Assembly: GCA_041397825.1 (NCBI GenBank)
Contig: JAWKVX010000002.1
Coordinates: 186,001-250,000, forward strand
Source: JANNSX01 sp041397825
GTDB taxonomy: Bacteria > Pseudomonadota > Alphaproteobacteria > Rhizobiales > Hyphomicrobiaceae
DNA length: 64,000 bases
Reading direction: 5' to 3'
In this document: one piece after another, positions 24,895-33,589 of the stretch
Numbering within the stretch: the stretch's first letter is position 1
Layout of the letters: the number at the start of each line of letters is the position of its first letter
Position numbers and translations under genes: made by a program
Notes under the pieces: model-generated
Told to the model about the DNA's origin: nothing
What the model saw: only the letters and a program-made list of their open reading frames with translations
Database searches by the model: none

Positions 24895-24917
24895 TATTCG
24901 CTTTCCAAATACGAATA
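24895..24917. promoter_or_regulatory. second dyad in the LysR/oxidoreductase promoter region
   Basis: TATTCG - 11 bases - CGAATA lies in the AT-rich intergenic region 44 bp upstream of the oxidoreductase ATG. Its half sites share the TTCG/CGAA core with the first dyad, so it may be the activation site for the divergent gene. Confidence 0.4.
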
Positions 24918-24960
24918 TTCCAGGCACGGTTTTGCTCCCGATGACGGCCGGAGGCACCCG

Positions 24961-25992
24961 ATGCGTTTCTTCCACTTTCTCTCGAGCCACATGCTCGACC
25001 CCAAGGTCGGCGGCAGACGGCTCTACAAATCGGTCGTCGATCAGGCGATCCATGCCGAACGGGTGGGATATGCCGGTGTCGGTATTCCCGAGCATCATCT
25101 CGTCAACGTGCTGCTGATCCCCTCGCCCTTGCAGATGGCCGTCAAGATCGCAGCGCACACCAACCGCATATCGCTCGCGACTTCCGTCTGCCAGCTGCCG
25201 ATCCGCGACATGCGCGTATTCGCCGGCGAGGTGGTGCAGGCCCAGGCGCTCTGCGACGGCCGACTGATGCTCGGGGTCGGCAAGGGCGCCTTCGGTTTCG
25301 AGACCGGCCGCATGGGCGTCGACATCAAGAATACAAAGGTACTGTTCGACGAGGATCTGAAGATTCTCGAGGCGCTGCTGACGGGGGCGGATGTGAGCTG
25401 GCGCAGCGCGCGTTACCAATTCGAGCCGCTGACCATCATGCCGCGTCCCGAGGATCCCATTCCCCTGATGGTTGCCGTCATGGCGCCGCCGGCCATCGAG
25501 GCGGCGGCCAAGGCCGGCTACCACGTGCAGACGACACCTTTGGGGGGCAGCCACCAGCAGCTTCTCGATCAGGTGAATGCCTACAAGCGCGGCCGCGCCG
25601 CCGCGGGCCGGCCACTGTCCAGCACGCTCAGCCTGCAGCGCGGCCTTTTCCTCATTCGCAACGACGCCGAGCGGCAACGGATCGCCGCGCACGCCTTCGA
25701 GTACTATAAGAGTTTCGACAATGTGTTCGGCGGCCCTGGCATCGTCGACCAGGGCATCATCAGACCGCTCCCGCGCTCGCAGACGCTCGAGGAGCTGGCC
25801 TCGAACCTGCTGCTTTGCGGCAAGGACGAGATGATCGACCGGCTGGCGCACTACGCCGAGCTCGGCATCGACGCCGTGCTCTCGACGTCGAATTTCGGCC
25901 AGGAGGAGGCCTGGACGCTCGACATGATGAGCCGATTTGCCGAGGAGGTGATGCCGCATGTGACGGCCGTCAAGGTGCAGGCGGCGCAGTGA
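24961..25992 (+). CDS. LLM-class flavin-dependent oxidoreductase (luciferase-like)
   Basis: 343 residues with the luciferase-like TIM-barrel pattern: FFHFLSSHMLDPK at the N-terminus, GYAGVGIPEHHLVNVLLIPSPL (HHL region), LATSVCQLPIRDMRVFAGEVVQAQALCDGRLMLGVGKGAFGFE, and a C-terminal DMMSRFAEEVMPHV segment. These F420- or FMN-dependent enzymes oxidise diverse organics. Divergent from a LysR gene and followed 150 bases later by an alpha/beta hydrolase, it probably serves an inducible catabolic step. The substrate is unknown. Confidence 0.9.
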   Translation: MRFFHFLSSHMLDPKVGGRRLYKSVVDQAIHAERVGYAGVGIPEHHLVNVLLIPSPLQMAVKIAAHTNRISLATSVCQLPIRDMRVFAGEVVQAQALCDGRLMLGVGKGAFGFETGRMGVDIKNTKVLFDEDLKILEALLTGADVSWRSARYQFEPLTIMPRPEDPIPLMVAVMAPPAIEAAAKAGYHVQTTPLGGSHQQLLDQVNAYKRGRAAAGRPLSSTLSLQRGLFLIRNDAERQRIAAHAFEYYKSFDNVFGGPGIVDQGIIRPLPRSQTLEELASNLLLCGKDEMIDRLAHYAELGIDAVLSTSNFGQEEAWTLDMMSRFAEEVMPHVTAVKVQAAQ

Positions 25993-26141
25993 GCCGGGCA
26001 GCAGGGTAGAGGGCGGTAGGGCAGACGACGTCAGATCCTGCCAGGCTCAAATTGTCGACGCTTGCCAGAGCTGCAAGAGAGAATTGCCATCTCACTGCCT
26101 CACTGCCCACTTGCTGATCCCAGATGTACAGGACACCAGCC

Positions 26142-26918
26142 ATGACCACTTCCATCCGCTCGGCTTTCTCCGTCCAGGGCGAAGGTCCGCCGCTCTTCCT
26201 GATCCACGGCATCGGCGCCTCGCGCCACTCCTGGGACGGGCTTGTCGCTGCAATGCAGCACAAATTCCGCTGCATCCACTACGACCTCAGGGGCCATGGA
26301 CTGTCGCCGAAGCCGCGGCCGCCCTATTCGCTCGACGATCTGGTCGAGGACCTGGAGATGCTCCGGGCGGAGCTGGGTATCGACAAGGCCCATTTCGCGG
26401 GCCATTCCCTCGGCGGCATGATCGGACCGGCCTATGCGCGCCGCTATCCCGATCGTGTGCTTTCGCTCGGCCTTCTGTCGACAGCGGCCTTTCGCACGGA
26501 GGAGGATTCGCGGAAGGTCAAGGCGGTGGTTGCCGCCATGCGCGAGAAGGGCATCGCGCCAGTGCTCGAGACGCTGAAAGATCGCTGGTTCACTCCGGAA
26601 TTCAGTCTGCGGCGGCCCGACGTCATCGAGCGTCGCATGCAGCAGGTGATCGATTGCGATGCCGAGGTGTTCCTATCGGTCTTCGACATCTATGCCGGGA
26701 CCGAGATGGCGCCTTGGATTCACGACGTGACGGCGCCGTCACTCGTGCTCACGGGCGAGAACGACGGCGGTTGCCCACCGCGTTTGAACGAGCAGATCGC
26801 CAAGGCGATGCCAAACGCCGAGCTCGTCGTGCTGCCGGTGCTCCGACATGCCATTCTGTTGGAGGCGGCCGAACAGGTGGCGGCGCCGGTGCTGCGCTTC
26901 CTGGCGAAACTGGGCTGA
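26142..26918 (+). CDS. alpha/beta hydrolase
   Basis: 258 residues from ATG 26142; an ATG at 26124 would add six. Oxyanion segment LFLIHGIGASRHSW, nucleophile elbow AGHSLGG with Ser89, an acid candidate in LTGENDGG and a catalytic His in VLRHAILLEAAE are all present. The sequence resembles 3-oxoadipate enol-lactonase/carboxylesterase-type hydrolases. It is co-directional with the luciferase-like gene, so the pair may act on the same compound. Confidence 0.9.
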   Translation: MTTSIRSAFSVQGEGPPLFLIHGIGASRHSWDGLVAAMQHKFRCIHYDLRGHGLSPKPRPPYSLDDLVEDLEMLRAELGIDKAHFAGHSLGGMIGPAYARRYPDRVLSLGLLSTAAFRTEEDSRKVKAVVAAMREKGIAPVLETLKDRWFTPEFSLRRPDVIERRMQQVIDCDAEVFLSVFDIYAGTEMAPWIHDVTAPSLVLTGENDGGCPPRLNEQIAKAMPNAELVVLPVLRHAILLEAAEQVAAPVLRFLAKLG

Positions 26919-27016
26919 CGTCAACCGCGACAAAACCACTGGAGGGTGTGCAGAGATCATGACATGATTTGCGCCTCGGCGGCATATCCCGCGCCGTCAA
27001 CAAGAGGTGACTGACC

Positions 27017-27721
27017 ATGGCCGCTGGGCGCCTGTCTTGGATCTTGCTGGCGGCGGCAGGGGCATTGACCGCGGCAACACCAGCGGCGCGAGCTGCCGAT
27101 GCCTCCTGCGACCGGCTGTTCAAGGTTCGCTCGCAGAACTCGGACGTGGCGACCTCCATCACCTTCGTCAACGGCGCCTCGACCATGCGCGCCATTCTCT
27201 GGCTCGGTTTCGACGGGCAGCCCAAGGACTATGCGTCCCTACAGGTCGGCGAGCAGGTGACGCTCCAAACCTACCTGACGCACCCCTGGATGGTGGCGAC
27301 CGGCCCGGGTGATTGCCTCGAGATTGTGATGCCCGTTGCGGGCGGCTCGGTGGTGACGCTGTTCGATGAGGGCTCCAATAGTGGCGAAGAAGGTGTGGGA
27401 CAGACCTCTTGTCCGGCCGGAACGGTGCCGGTGCCCGAGACCGACAATTGCCTGCCGTCGTCGAGCAGCACGGGATCGGCACGATTGCCCATGTATGGCC
27501 GCTCGCTCGGCGGCATCATGCGAAAGCGACCGGATACGGCCAGTTCGAGGATCGCCAGCTTGCGCGATGGCGACCGCATCGAGATCCTCGAGGACACTGG
27601 CATCGGCATGGACGGCTACACGTGGTTCAAGATCAGGGCCAAGGGTCGAACCGGCTACCAGTGGGGCGGCATCTTGTGCTCGGACGCGGCGCTCGACGGT
27701 TCACTCGAGGTCTGCAATTAG
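27017..27721 (+). CDS. exported protein with C-terminal SH3-like domain
   Basis: 234 residues. A Sec signal peptide is clear (WILLAAAGALTAATPAARA, cleavage near residue 26). A beta-rich domain follows (about 30-120: VRSQNSDVATSITFVNGAS, LQTYLTHPWMVATGPGDCLE). This first domain has a VHL-beta-like arrangement (TFVN, L.YLTHPWM..), which is a suggestion only. A linker with Cys132 and Cys144 leads to a bacterial SH3-like domain (about 155-230: MRKRPDTASSRIASLRDGDRIEILEDTG...WFKIRAKGRTGYQWGGI). A periplasmic or outer-envelope location is likely; no partner is evident. Confidence 0.8.
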   Translation: MAAGRLSWILLAAAGALTAATPAARAADASCDRLFKVRSQNSDVATSITFVNGASTMRAILWLGFDGQPKDYASLQVGEQVTLQTYLTHPWMVATGPGDCLEIVMPVAGGSVVTLFDEGSNSGEEGVGQTSCPAGTVPVPETDNCLPSSSSTGSARLPMYGRSLGGIMRKRPDTASSRIASLRDGDRIEILEDTGIGMDGYTWFKIRAKGRTGYQWGGILCSDAALDGSLEVCN

Positions 27722-27752
27722 GGCGGACGTGATGAGCGATCGCGGGGTCGCT

Positions 27753-28472
27753 CTACCTCGCCACCTCATGCCGATGCATCTCCGCCAACTCTGCCATGCT
27801 CTTGAAGTGGAAATGCACCCTCGGTGGGCGTGCGACCTTCTTCGTGGCGCCGCTGCCGTCCTTGCCGTAACGCCGGTCGATCCAGGCTCGGGCCAGGCCA
27901 GCCTTCGCTGCGGGCACGTGGTCATGGTGGAGGCTCTGTGCGGTATGCAGCACCTCGTCCTTTGAGACGCCGAGGTCGCGCTTCAAATGCTTCAGGAGAT
28001 AGTCGAAGTTCCTTGGGTCCGGCTTGTAGGAGCCGATATCCTCGGCGGTGTAGATCGCATCGAAGGTGACGCCGAGCTTCTTGTTCGACGCCGCGAAACT
28101 GGTGCGGTCGACATTCGACAGGATCACCAGCTTATAGTGCTTCTTCAAGTACTTGAGCGCAGCGGCGCTGTCGGAGAAGGCCGGCCAGTCGGGTACCGAC
28201 GCGCCGAATGCTTCGTGCTCAGCCGCCTTGGCGCCGATGCCCCAGTCGTGTGCCAGGCGCGCATGTACGGTCGACAGTAGCGATGCGTATCTGAGCGACG
28301 GCGTCTCGCGCTCCTGAGCGGTCTCGACGAGGCTGAAGGCTTCCAGCGCCGCCTCGCGACCGAACTTCGCCTTCCGCGCCAGCGGTGCCAACGCGGACCA
28401 GATGCCGCTCTCCCAATCGATGAGCGTGCCATAGCAGTCGAACGTCAGGGTCGAGAAGTCAGTCAGTCTCAC
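27753..28472 (-). CDS. haloacid dehalogenase type II (HAD superfamily)
   Basis: 239 residues. The HAD nucleophile Asp12 lies in LTFDCYGTLIDW, motif II is LVILSNVD, and motif IV is in AEDIGSYKPDPRNFDYLL. The opening DCYGTLIDWE and AQSLHHDHVPAAKAGLARAWIDRR are typical of L-2-haloacid dehalogenase-like proteins, which hydrolyse 2-haloacids through an Asp ester. Many homologues are annotated only by similarity, so dehalogenase activity is not certain. It converges on the SH3 protein gene with a 31-base gap. Confidence 0.88.
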   Translation of the reverse strand: MRLTDFSTLTFDCYGTLIDWESGIWSALAPLARKAKFGREAALEAFSLVETAQERETPSLRYASLLSTVHARLAHDWGIGAKAAEHEAFGASVPDWPAFSDSAAALKYLKKHYKLVILSNVDRTSFAASNKKLGVTFDAIYTAEDIGSYKPDPRNFDYLLKHLKRDLGVSKDEVLHTAQSLHHDHVPAAKAGLARAWIDRRYGKDGSGATKKVARPPRVHFHFKSMAELAEMHRHEVAR

Positions 28473-28589
28473 GGAAACCTCGCAGGTCGGTTGTGCCGGT
28501 GTCGAGGCGAGCTATAGCCCATCTCGAACGGTGAGGCACCCGGCGCACGTGCCGAGCGCTGTAGGGGCGCGGTGCCCAGGGGGCGCTCG

Positions 28590-29555
28590 TCAAGTCACAG
28601 ACCGCTCGCGGGTCATGCGGGGGGTCTCGCCGAACAGCTCCTTGTAGCTGGTCGAGAAGTGCGACTGATTCGAGAAGCCGCAGTCGAAGGCGATGGTCTG
28701 CAAGGTCTTGGCATTGGATCGGTCGGCGACAATGGCGGCATGTGCGGCCTTGAGGCGTTGCTCCAAGACCCATCGGCCGAAGCTCGTACCCTGACTTTGG
28801 AAGATTCTATGGATGTAGCGGACCGAAATGCCGTGCGCCCGAGCGACATGTTCGGGGCTGAGGTCCGAATCGGTCATGTGCCGTCGGATATAGACGGCAA
28901 GCTTTCCCTGCCACACGCGCATCATGCCGCGACCGCTGTCGTCGTGCGGGGTCTCGGCGGAATTCTGGGTCATCATGGCAGCGAGCAGCTCGATCAGGGA
29001 TTCGGATAGGTGACTTTCTTGTATGGGTAAGCCGGCCTGGACCTCGATCAGCCGCGCCGCCATGTCGGCGACGATCGGCACGATGACCGGATTGGCGGCT
29101 TCGAGCGAGGCGCAGCGATCTCCGATGGCCTCCACCCTCGCCTCAAGCACGGGCGCCGGCACTTTGATCGTCACATTCTCGAACGAATCTCCACATGCCG
29201 CCTCGTAGCTCTCGGCGGACCGCAGCATCACCACGGAGCCCGGACCAAAATGCGCTGATCGTCCGAGCTGGTCGAAGTAGCACCTGCCCTGCCGTGGGAA
29301 GATGAACACGAAGTGATCGGCATTGTCCCGCAGCGCACTGCTGCGATGCCGGAACACGCGTTGCTGATCCGACATGAAGCGCGAAAGACCGATGGGGCCG
29401 AGCTGCAGCTCCTTCAATTCTCCCCGCAGGCCATCGCTTCGTGGCGAGCTCACGTCGACGCGATAGTAGATCATCGACATGAAGTCCCGCCAAGCTCCGA
29501 GCGATCGGCTGGCCGGTACATCCGACGTCCGGAACGTGCGGGTCTGCAAGTTCAT
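28590..29555 (-). CDS. AraC-family transcriptional regulator
   Basis: 321 residues. The N-terminal half is an AraC-binding-like sensory domain (FVFIFPRQGRCYFDQLGR, VMLRSAESYEAACGD). The C-terminal 100 residues form the double HTH (LSPEHVARAHGISVRYIHRIFQSQGTSF and LQTIAFDCGFSNQSHFSTSYKELFGETP), as in FeaR-type regulators. It is divergent from the amide transporter/amidohydrolase operon, which it probably activates. The 247-bp intergenic region between them contains a short direct repeat. Confidence 0.92.
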   Translation of the reverse strand: MNLQTRTFRTSDVPASRSLGAWRDFMSMIYYRVDVSSPRSDGLRGELKELQLGPIGLSRFMSDQQRVFRHRSSALRDNADHFVFIFPRQGRCYFDQLGRSAHFGPGSVVMLRSAESYEAACGDSFENVTIKVPAPVLEARVEAIGDRCASLEAANPVIVPIVADMAARLIEVQAGLPIQESHLSESLIELLAAMMTQNSAETPHDDSGRGMMRVWQGKLAVYIRRHMTDSDLSPEHVARAHGISVRYIHRIFQSQGTSFGRWVLEQRLKAAHAAIVADRSNAKTLQTIAFDCGFSNQSHFSTSYKELFGETPRMTRERSVT

Positions 29556-29637
29556 CTGGCATGCTCCCTCAAGGGATCATTCCAGAGCCTGAAGGTCTCG
29601 TCCAGCGGTGAATGGTGCGGGGTTCCGACGACTTGAT

Positions 29638-29666
29638 GTGCGCTCTGGGAAAACAGGACGTGCGCT
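29638..29666. promoter_or_regulatory. direct repeat, possible AraC operator
   Basis: Two copies of GTGCGCT start 22 bp apart (29638 and 29660), two helical turns, upstream of the transporter operon. AraC proteins often bind such phased direct repeats. The repeats are short and chance is a real alternative. Confidence 0.2.
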
Positions 29667-29802
29667 TCGAGCGAAGACGGAATTCGGGGGCTGGTATACG
29701 CTTTTCGGGTGAGCTTAGCGGTTGCGTGAGGTGGTCGTTGACGCCAAAATGGCGCGAGCGGCCAAAGCCGCCCGGCGCTAGACCACAGGGAGGAACTTAC
29801 GA

Positions 29803-31098
29803 ATGTCAAGAAAAGTAACTCGCCGCAGTGTCATCAAGACGGTCGCCGCTGGCGCCGCGGCATCGACATTGCCAATGCCGTGGGTGACGCGCTGGCACGC
29901 CATGGCCGCCGAGCCCATTCGGATGGGGCTGCCGACGGCGCAAACATCCGCCGCCGGTGTTGCTGACCACGCCGATCACCTGAACGGCGCGACGCTCGCC
30001 ATCGAGGAGATCAACGCCGCGGGTGGTGTTGGCGGACGGATGATCGAGCCGGTCGTCGTCGACATCGACATCCTGTCGCCGGAAGGCTGCCAGGCCTCGT
30101 TCCGCAAGCTCATCGATTCCAAGGTACATGCCATCACGACGGCCTTCACTCTGGCGCCGATCCCGACGATCGACACCACGGTGGACTACAAGTGCCCGCT
30201 GCTCTGGGGTGTCACGCAGCGCAACTGCACCGAACATGTGAAGGCCAATCAGCCAAAATACGATCACGTCTTCCAGACTGACCCGTCCGAGGTGCACTAC
30301 GGCTATACCTTCCCGATCTTCCTCAAGGACATGAAGGACCGTGGGCTCTGGACGCCGATGAACAACGGCATCCACATCGTCCAGGAGCAGCTCGCCTACA
30401 ACCAGACGATCTCGAAGGCGCTGCAGGAAGCGATCCCGAAGAGCGAGTTCACGCTCGCCGGCATCACCGATATTCAGTTCCCCGTGCAGGACTGGGGCCC
30501 GGTCATCCAGGAGATCAAGCGCATTGGCGCCGGTGCCGTCATGCTCGATCATTGGGTCGCGGCCGAATACGCGGCCTTCTGCAAGCAGTGGCTTGCCGAT
30601 CCGATGAAGCCTGGCCCGCTGATCTACATGCAGTACGGCCCCTCGCAGCCGGAGTTCCTGCAGCTCGCCGGCGCCGAGGCCGAAGGCTTCGTCTGGTCGA
30701 CGGTGCTCGGCGTCTATGCCGACGAGAAGGGCAAGGCCTTCCGTGAGAAGTATGTGAAGCGGTTCCCGGGCATCATGGGTCTGGTCTACACGGGCAATGC
30801 CTACGATACGATGCAGTGGCTGAAACTCGCCTGGGAGGCCGTCGGCGATCCCAACGACTTCAAAGCCGTCTGCGACTGGATCCGCCTCAATCCCTATCGT
30901 GGCGTCTGCGGCTACATGGACCTCAACAATCCCTGGCAGGAAGCCGCCCACTATCCGGATGACGGCAATCCGATCACGGCCAAGACGTTGGAAGAGGGCA
31001 TGGGCCAGCTCTACGTGCAGGTGCAGGACGTTCAGCACAAGATCATCTATCCGGACGTGCTTGCCGAATCGACGCTCAAGCCCTGGTCCTGGGCCTGA
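29803..31098 (+). CDS. ABC transporter substrate-binding protein (urea/amide, Leu-binding type), Tat-exported
   Basis: 431 residues, with a GGGAGGAA ribosome site. The N-terminus has a twin-arginine signal (SRKVTRRSVIKTVAAGAAAS) with cleavage after AMA near residue 37. The mature part begins IRMGLPTAQTSAAGVADHADHLNGATLAIEEINAAGGVGG, the type I periplasmic fold of Leu/Ile/Val-, urea- and short-chain-amide-binding proteins. Tat export suggests folding before export. With the following two ATPases, two permeases and a formamidase-type enzyme, the ligand is probably an amide. Confidence 0.92.
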   Translation: MSRKVTRRSVIKTVAAGAAASTLPMPWVTRWHAMAAEPIRMGLPTAQTSAAGVADHADHLNGATLAIEEINAAGGVGGRMIEPVVVDIDILSPEGCQASFRKLIDSKVHAITTAFTLAPIPTIDTTVDYKCPLLWGVTQRNCTEHVKANQPKYDHVFQTDPSEVHYGYTFPIFLKDMKDRGLWTPMNNGIHIVQEQLAYNQTISKALQEAIPKSEFTLAGITDIQFPVQDWGPVIQEIKRIGAGAVMLDHWVAAEYAAFCKQWLADPMKPGPLIYMQYGPSQPEFLQLAGAEAEGFVWSTVLGVYADEKGKAFREKYVKRFPGIMGLVYTGNAYDTMQWLKLAWEAVGDPNDFKAVCDWIRLNPYRGVCGYMDLNNPWQEAAHYPDDGNPITAKTLEEGMGQLYVQVQDVQHKIIYPDVLAESTLKPWSWA

Positions 31099-31877
31099 TG
31101 CAGACCGCAGCGACGGCGGACGCGGGGGCTTCCTCGCGTCCGTCTGCTCCCATTTTCTCCTGTCACGACATCAGCCTCGATCTCGGTGGCCGTGAGATCC
31201 TGCGCGGCATCTCGCTCGAGGTGCGCCGGGGCGAGGTGTTGGGCATCATCGGCCCCAACGGTGCCGGCAAGACGAGCCTTTTCGAGGTTTTGTCCGGCCG
31301 CTTGCAGCCGAAATCCGGCCGCGTGGTGTTCCAGGGCCGAGACGTGACGAAGCTGCCGCTTTTCGCGCGTGCGCGCCTCGGTATCGGCCGCACTTTCCAG
31401 ACGCCGGTCGTTCCCGATGAGCTGACCGTCGGTCAGACCCTCAAGGCGTCGCGGCAGGCCTACAAGCCCTACCTCACGCGTCATCACGCCGAATGGGGCA
31501 CGGAGCTCGTTCGGCTGAACGTTCCGGACGACCTGCCGACGGCACAGCTCGACACGCTCAACCGCCGCAAGCTCTTGCTCGCGTGCCTGATGATGCGACG
31601 CCCGCCGCTGTTGCTGATGGACGAGCCGGCAGCGGGACTGATCAACTCCGAAGTCGACGAGTTCGACGATCTGATCCGCGTGCTTTCGAAGGAGATGAAC
31701 GTCGCCATCATCATCGTCGAGCACCGCATCGAGCTCCTGGACACGATTGCGGACCGGGTGATGGTCATGGATGCCGGAGAGGTGATCTCGTCCGGCAGTC
31801 TGCAGGAGGTGCTGCAGGATCCGAAGGTGCATGCGGCCTATTTCGAGAACGTCGAGGAAGGCACGCTCGAGGAATAG
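31098..31877 (+). CDS. ABC transporter ATP-binding protein (LivG type)
   Basis: 259 residues; its ATG shares a base with the previous stop. Walker A GPNGAGKTS is at 52-60, a Q-loop region at GRTFQTPVVPDELTVGQTL (FQ), and Walker B is LLLMDEPAAGL, followed by IIIVEHRIELLDTIADRVMVMDAGEVISSG. The usual LSGGQ signature is poorly kept; LNRRKLLLACLMMRRPP occupies the position. LivG-type ATPases pair with LivF in branched-chain amino acid, urea and amide importers. Confidence 0.9.
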   Translation: MQTAATADAGASSRPSAPIFSCHDISLDLGGREILRGISLEVRRGEVLGIIGPNGAGKTSLFEVLSGRLQPKSGRVVFQGRDVTKLPLFARARLGIGRTFQTPVVPDELTVGQTLKASRQAYKPYLTRHHAEWGTELVRLNVPDDLPTAQLDTLNRRKLLLACLMMRRPPLLLMDEPAAGLINSEVDEFDDLIRVLSKEMNVAIIIVEHRIELLDTIADRVMVMDAGEVISSGSLQEVLQDPKVHAAYFENVEEGTLEE

Positions 31878-31883
31878 GGAGGC

Positions 31884-32678
31884 GTGGGGAGGAAAGTGAG
31901 CGTGGAACCTGCCGTCACATCCGCCGGAAGGGGAAGAGCCGAGCGGCCTCTGAGCGCGAGCCGGAGAAACGTGCTCGAGGTCAAGGGGCTGTCCGCAGGC
32001 TGGGGGCCATTGCGGGTCATCCACGATCTCGATCTCATCGTCAAAGCGGGCGAGTGCGTTGGACTCGTCGGTCTCAACGGTCACGGCAAGTCGACATTGT
32101 TCCTTGCCATCGCCGGGCTGACGGGGTGGCAACGCGGTTCGATCAAGTTGAATGGCACCGAGGTCGGGCGGACTCGCAGCCAGGGACCCGGCCGCTATAC
32201 GCATCTCGTCGTGCGCCAGGGCCTGGCTCTCATTCCGCAAGGTGACGAGATCTTCACCGGCCTCACCGTCGAGGAGCATCTGGATTCCGGCGCATTCACA
32301 CCGCGCGCCTGGCGCGAGCGGGCCGAGCGCAAGAAGAAGGTCTACAAGGTCTTTCCGCCGCTGGTGAAGCTGAAGAACACGGCGGTCGGGCGACTCTCCG
32401 GTGGCGAGCGCCGCATGGTTGCGATCGGCCGCGGATTGATGGCGGAAGCCTCCCTGTTTCTCGTTGACGAGCCGTCTTTGGGCTTGGCGCCGAAGATTGG
32501 CAAGGGCGTGCTCGATGCCCTGCTCTCCGTCGAGCTCGGCGAGGCGGCGATGATCATTGCCGAGCAGAACGTCGCCTTGCTCGAGGGACGCGTCGATCGC
32601 GTCATCGGCATGCATGTCGGCAAGCTCAAGGGTGAGGCCTCGGCTTCGCTCGCCCACCAGACGAAACGCGAGGTGTAG
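31884..32678 (+). CDS. ABC transporter ATP-binding protein (LivF type)
   Basis: 264 residues from a GTG at 31884, six bases after the preceding stop; the next good start would be internal. Walker A GLNGHGKST (63-71), signature LSGGERRMVAIGRGL and Walker B LFLVDEPSLGLAPK are all intact, with the LivF-type ALIPQGDEIFTGLTVEEHL segment. It is the second ATPase of the Liv-type amide importer. About 30 N-terminal residues are Arg/Ser-rich and outside the fold, so the true start may be slightly downstream. Confidence 0.9.
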   Translation: MGRKVSVEPAVTSAGRGRAERPLSASRRNVLEVKGLSAGWGPLRVIHDLDLIVKAGECVGLVGLNGHGKSTLFLAIAGLTGWQRGSIKLNGTEVGRTRSQGPGRYTHLVVRQGLALIPQGDEIFTGLTVEEHLDSGAFTPRAWRERAERKKKVYKVFPPLVKLKNTAVGRLSGGERRMVAIGRGLMAEASLFLVDEPSLGLAPKIGKGVLDALLSVELGEAAMIIAEQNVALLEGRVDRVIGMHVGKLKGEASASLAHQTKREV

Positions 32679-32681
32679 GCG

Positions 32682-33584
32682 ATGGATTGGGGCTTCGTTA
32701 TCGTCAATGCCATCACGCTCGCCTGCATCTATGGCACTCTCGCGATCGGTCTTTCGATCACGTGGTCGAGCGTCGGCCTGATCAATATGGCTTACGGCTT
32801 CATCTTCGCCTTCTCGGGATATGTGGCCTGGGTCGTGGCGCAGTATCTGCCGCCCGATCTCGCAATCCCGCCAGGGTTCATACTGCTGCCCGCGGCCGTG
32901 CTCGCCGGTGCGTTGGGTGGCCTTCTGGTCTGCCTTCTCGCGTTCATACCGGTCCACGACAAGCCGAACTACACGTTGCGCGGCATGATTGCGGCACTTG
33001 CGATCTCTCTCGTTGGCCCTCAGCTGCTGATGTGGTGGTTCGGCGCCCGCGTCAAGAACATCCCACCCATCTTCGGAAACTGGAAGGTCGAGATCCCGGG
33101 CCTTGCTGTCACCATGACAGCGGAGAAATTCGGTGCCGTCGCAACCTCGATCGGCATGCTGTGCGTGGTTCTGTGGTGGATGCGGTCGAGCCGTCGAGGC
33201 CTCGAAATCCGCGCCATGATGATGAATCCTGCGGCTGCCGCGATCGTCGGCATCGGCGTCCGCAAGACGGGGCTATCTGTCATGGCGCTGACGGGCGGGC
33301 TTGCCGGCCTCGCCGGCGCGCTCCTCGCGCAAACCTACTACATCAGTCCGTTCGGTGGCGTGACGCCGATGGTGAAAGGGCTCAGCATTGCTCTCCTCGG
33401 TGGCCTCGGCAGCATTTCGGGCGCCGTCATCGGCGCCATCATCCTCGGCTTCAACGAGGCGCTGACCTCGCGCCTGCTCGGCGGCCAGTATGTGCTGATG
33501 ACCCAGTTCGGGCTCATCATCATCATTCTGCTCTTTAGGCCGCGCGGCATCGCCGGCATCCTCGACAAGGCGCGGGAGGCCTGA
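32682..33584 (+). CDS. ABC transporter permease (LivH type)
   Basis: 300 residues of normal length. LivH/UrtB-like features: NAITLACIYGTLAIGLSITWSSVGLINMAYG at the N-terminus and MVKGLSIALLGGLGSISGAVIGAIILG near the end, the permease EAA-like loop region of the Liv family. It is three bases after the LivF-type gene, and the LivM-type partner starts five bases downstream. It forms the membrane channel with that partner. Confidence 0.92.
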   Translation: MDWGFVIVNAITLACIYGTLAIGLSITWSSVGLINMAYGFIFAFSGYVAWVVAQYLPPDLAIPPGFILLPAAVLAGALGGLLVCLLAFIPVHDKPNYTLRGMIAALAISLVGPQLLMWWFGARVKNIPPIFGNWKVEIPGLAVTMTAEKFGAVATSIGMLCVVLWWMRSSRRGLEIRAMMMNPAAAAIVGIGVRKTGLSVMALTGGLAGLAGALLAQTYYISPFGGVTPMVKGLSIALLGGLGSISGAVIGAIILGFNEALTSRLLGGQYVLMTQFGLIIIILLFRPRGIAGILDKAREA

Positions 33585-33589
33585 CGTCC

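Noticed and set aside
31047..32957. 636-residue open frame on the - strand across the two ABC ATPase genes
   Set aside because: It crosses several well supported genes and has shadow-type composition (His/Asp/Arg-rich).
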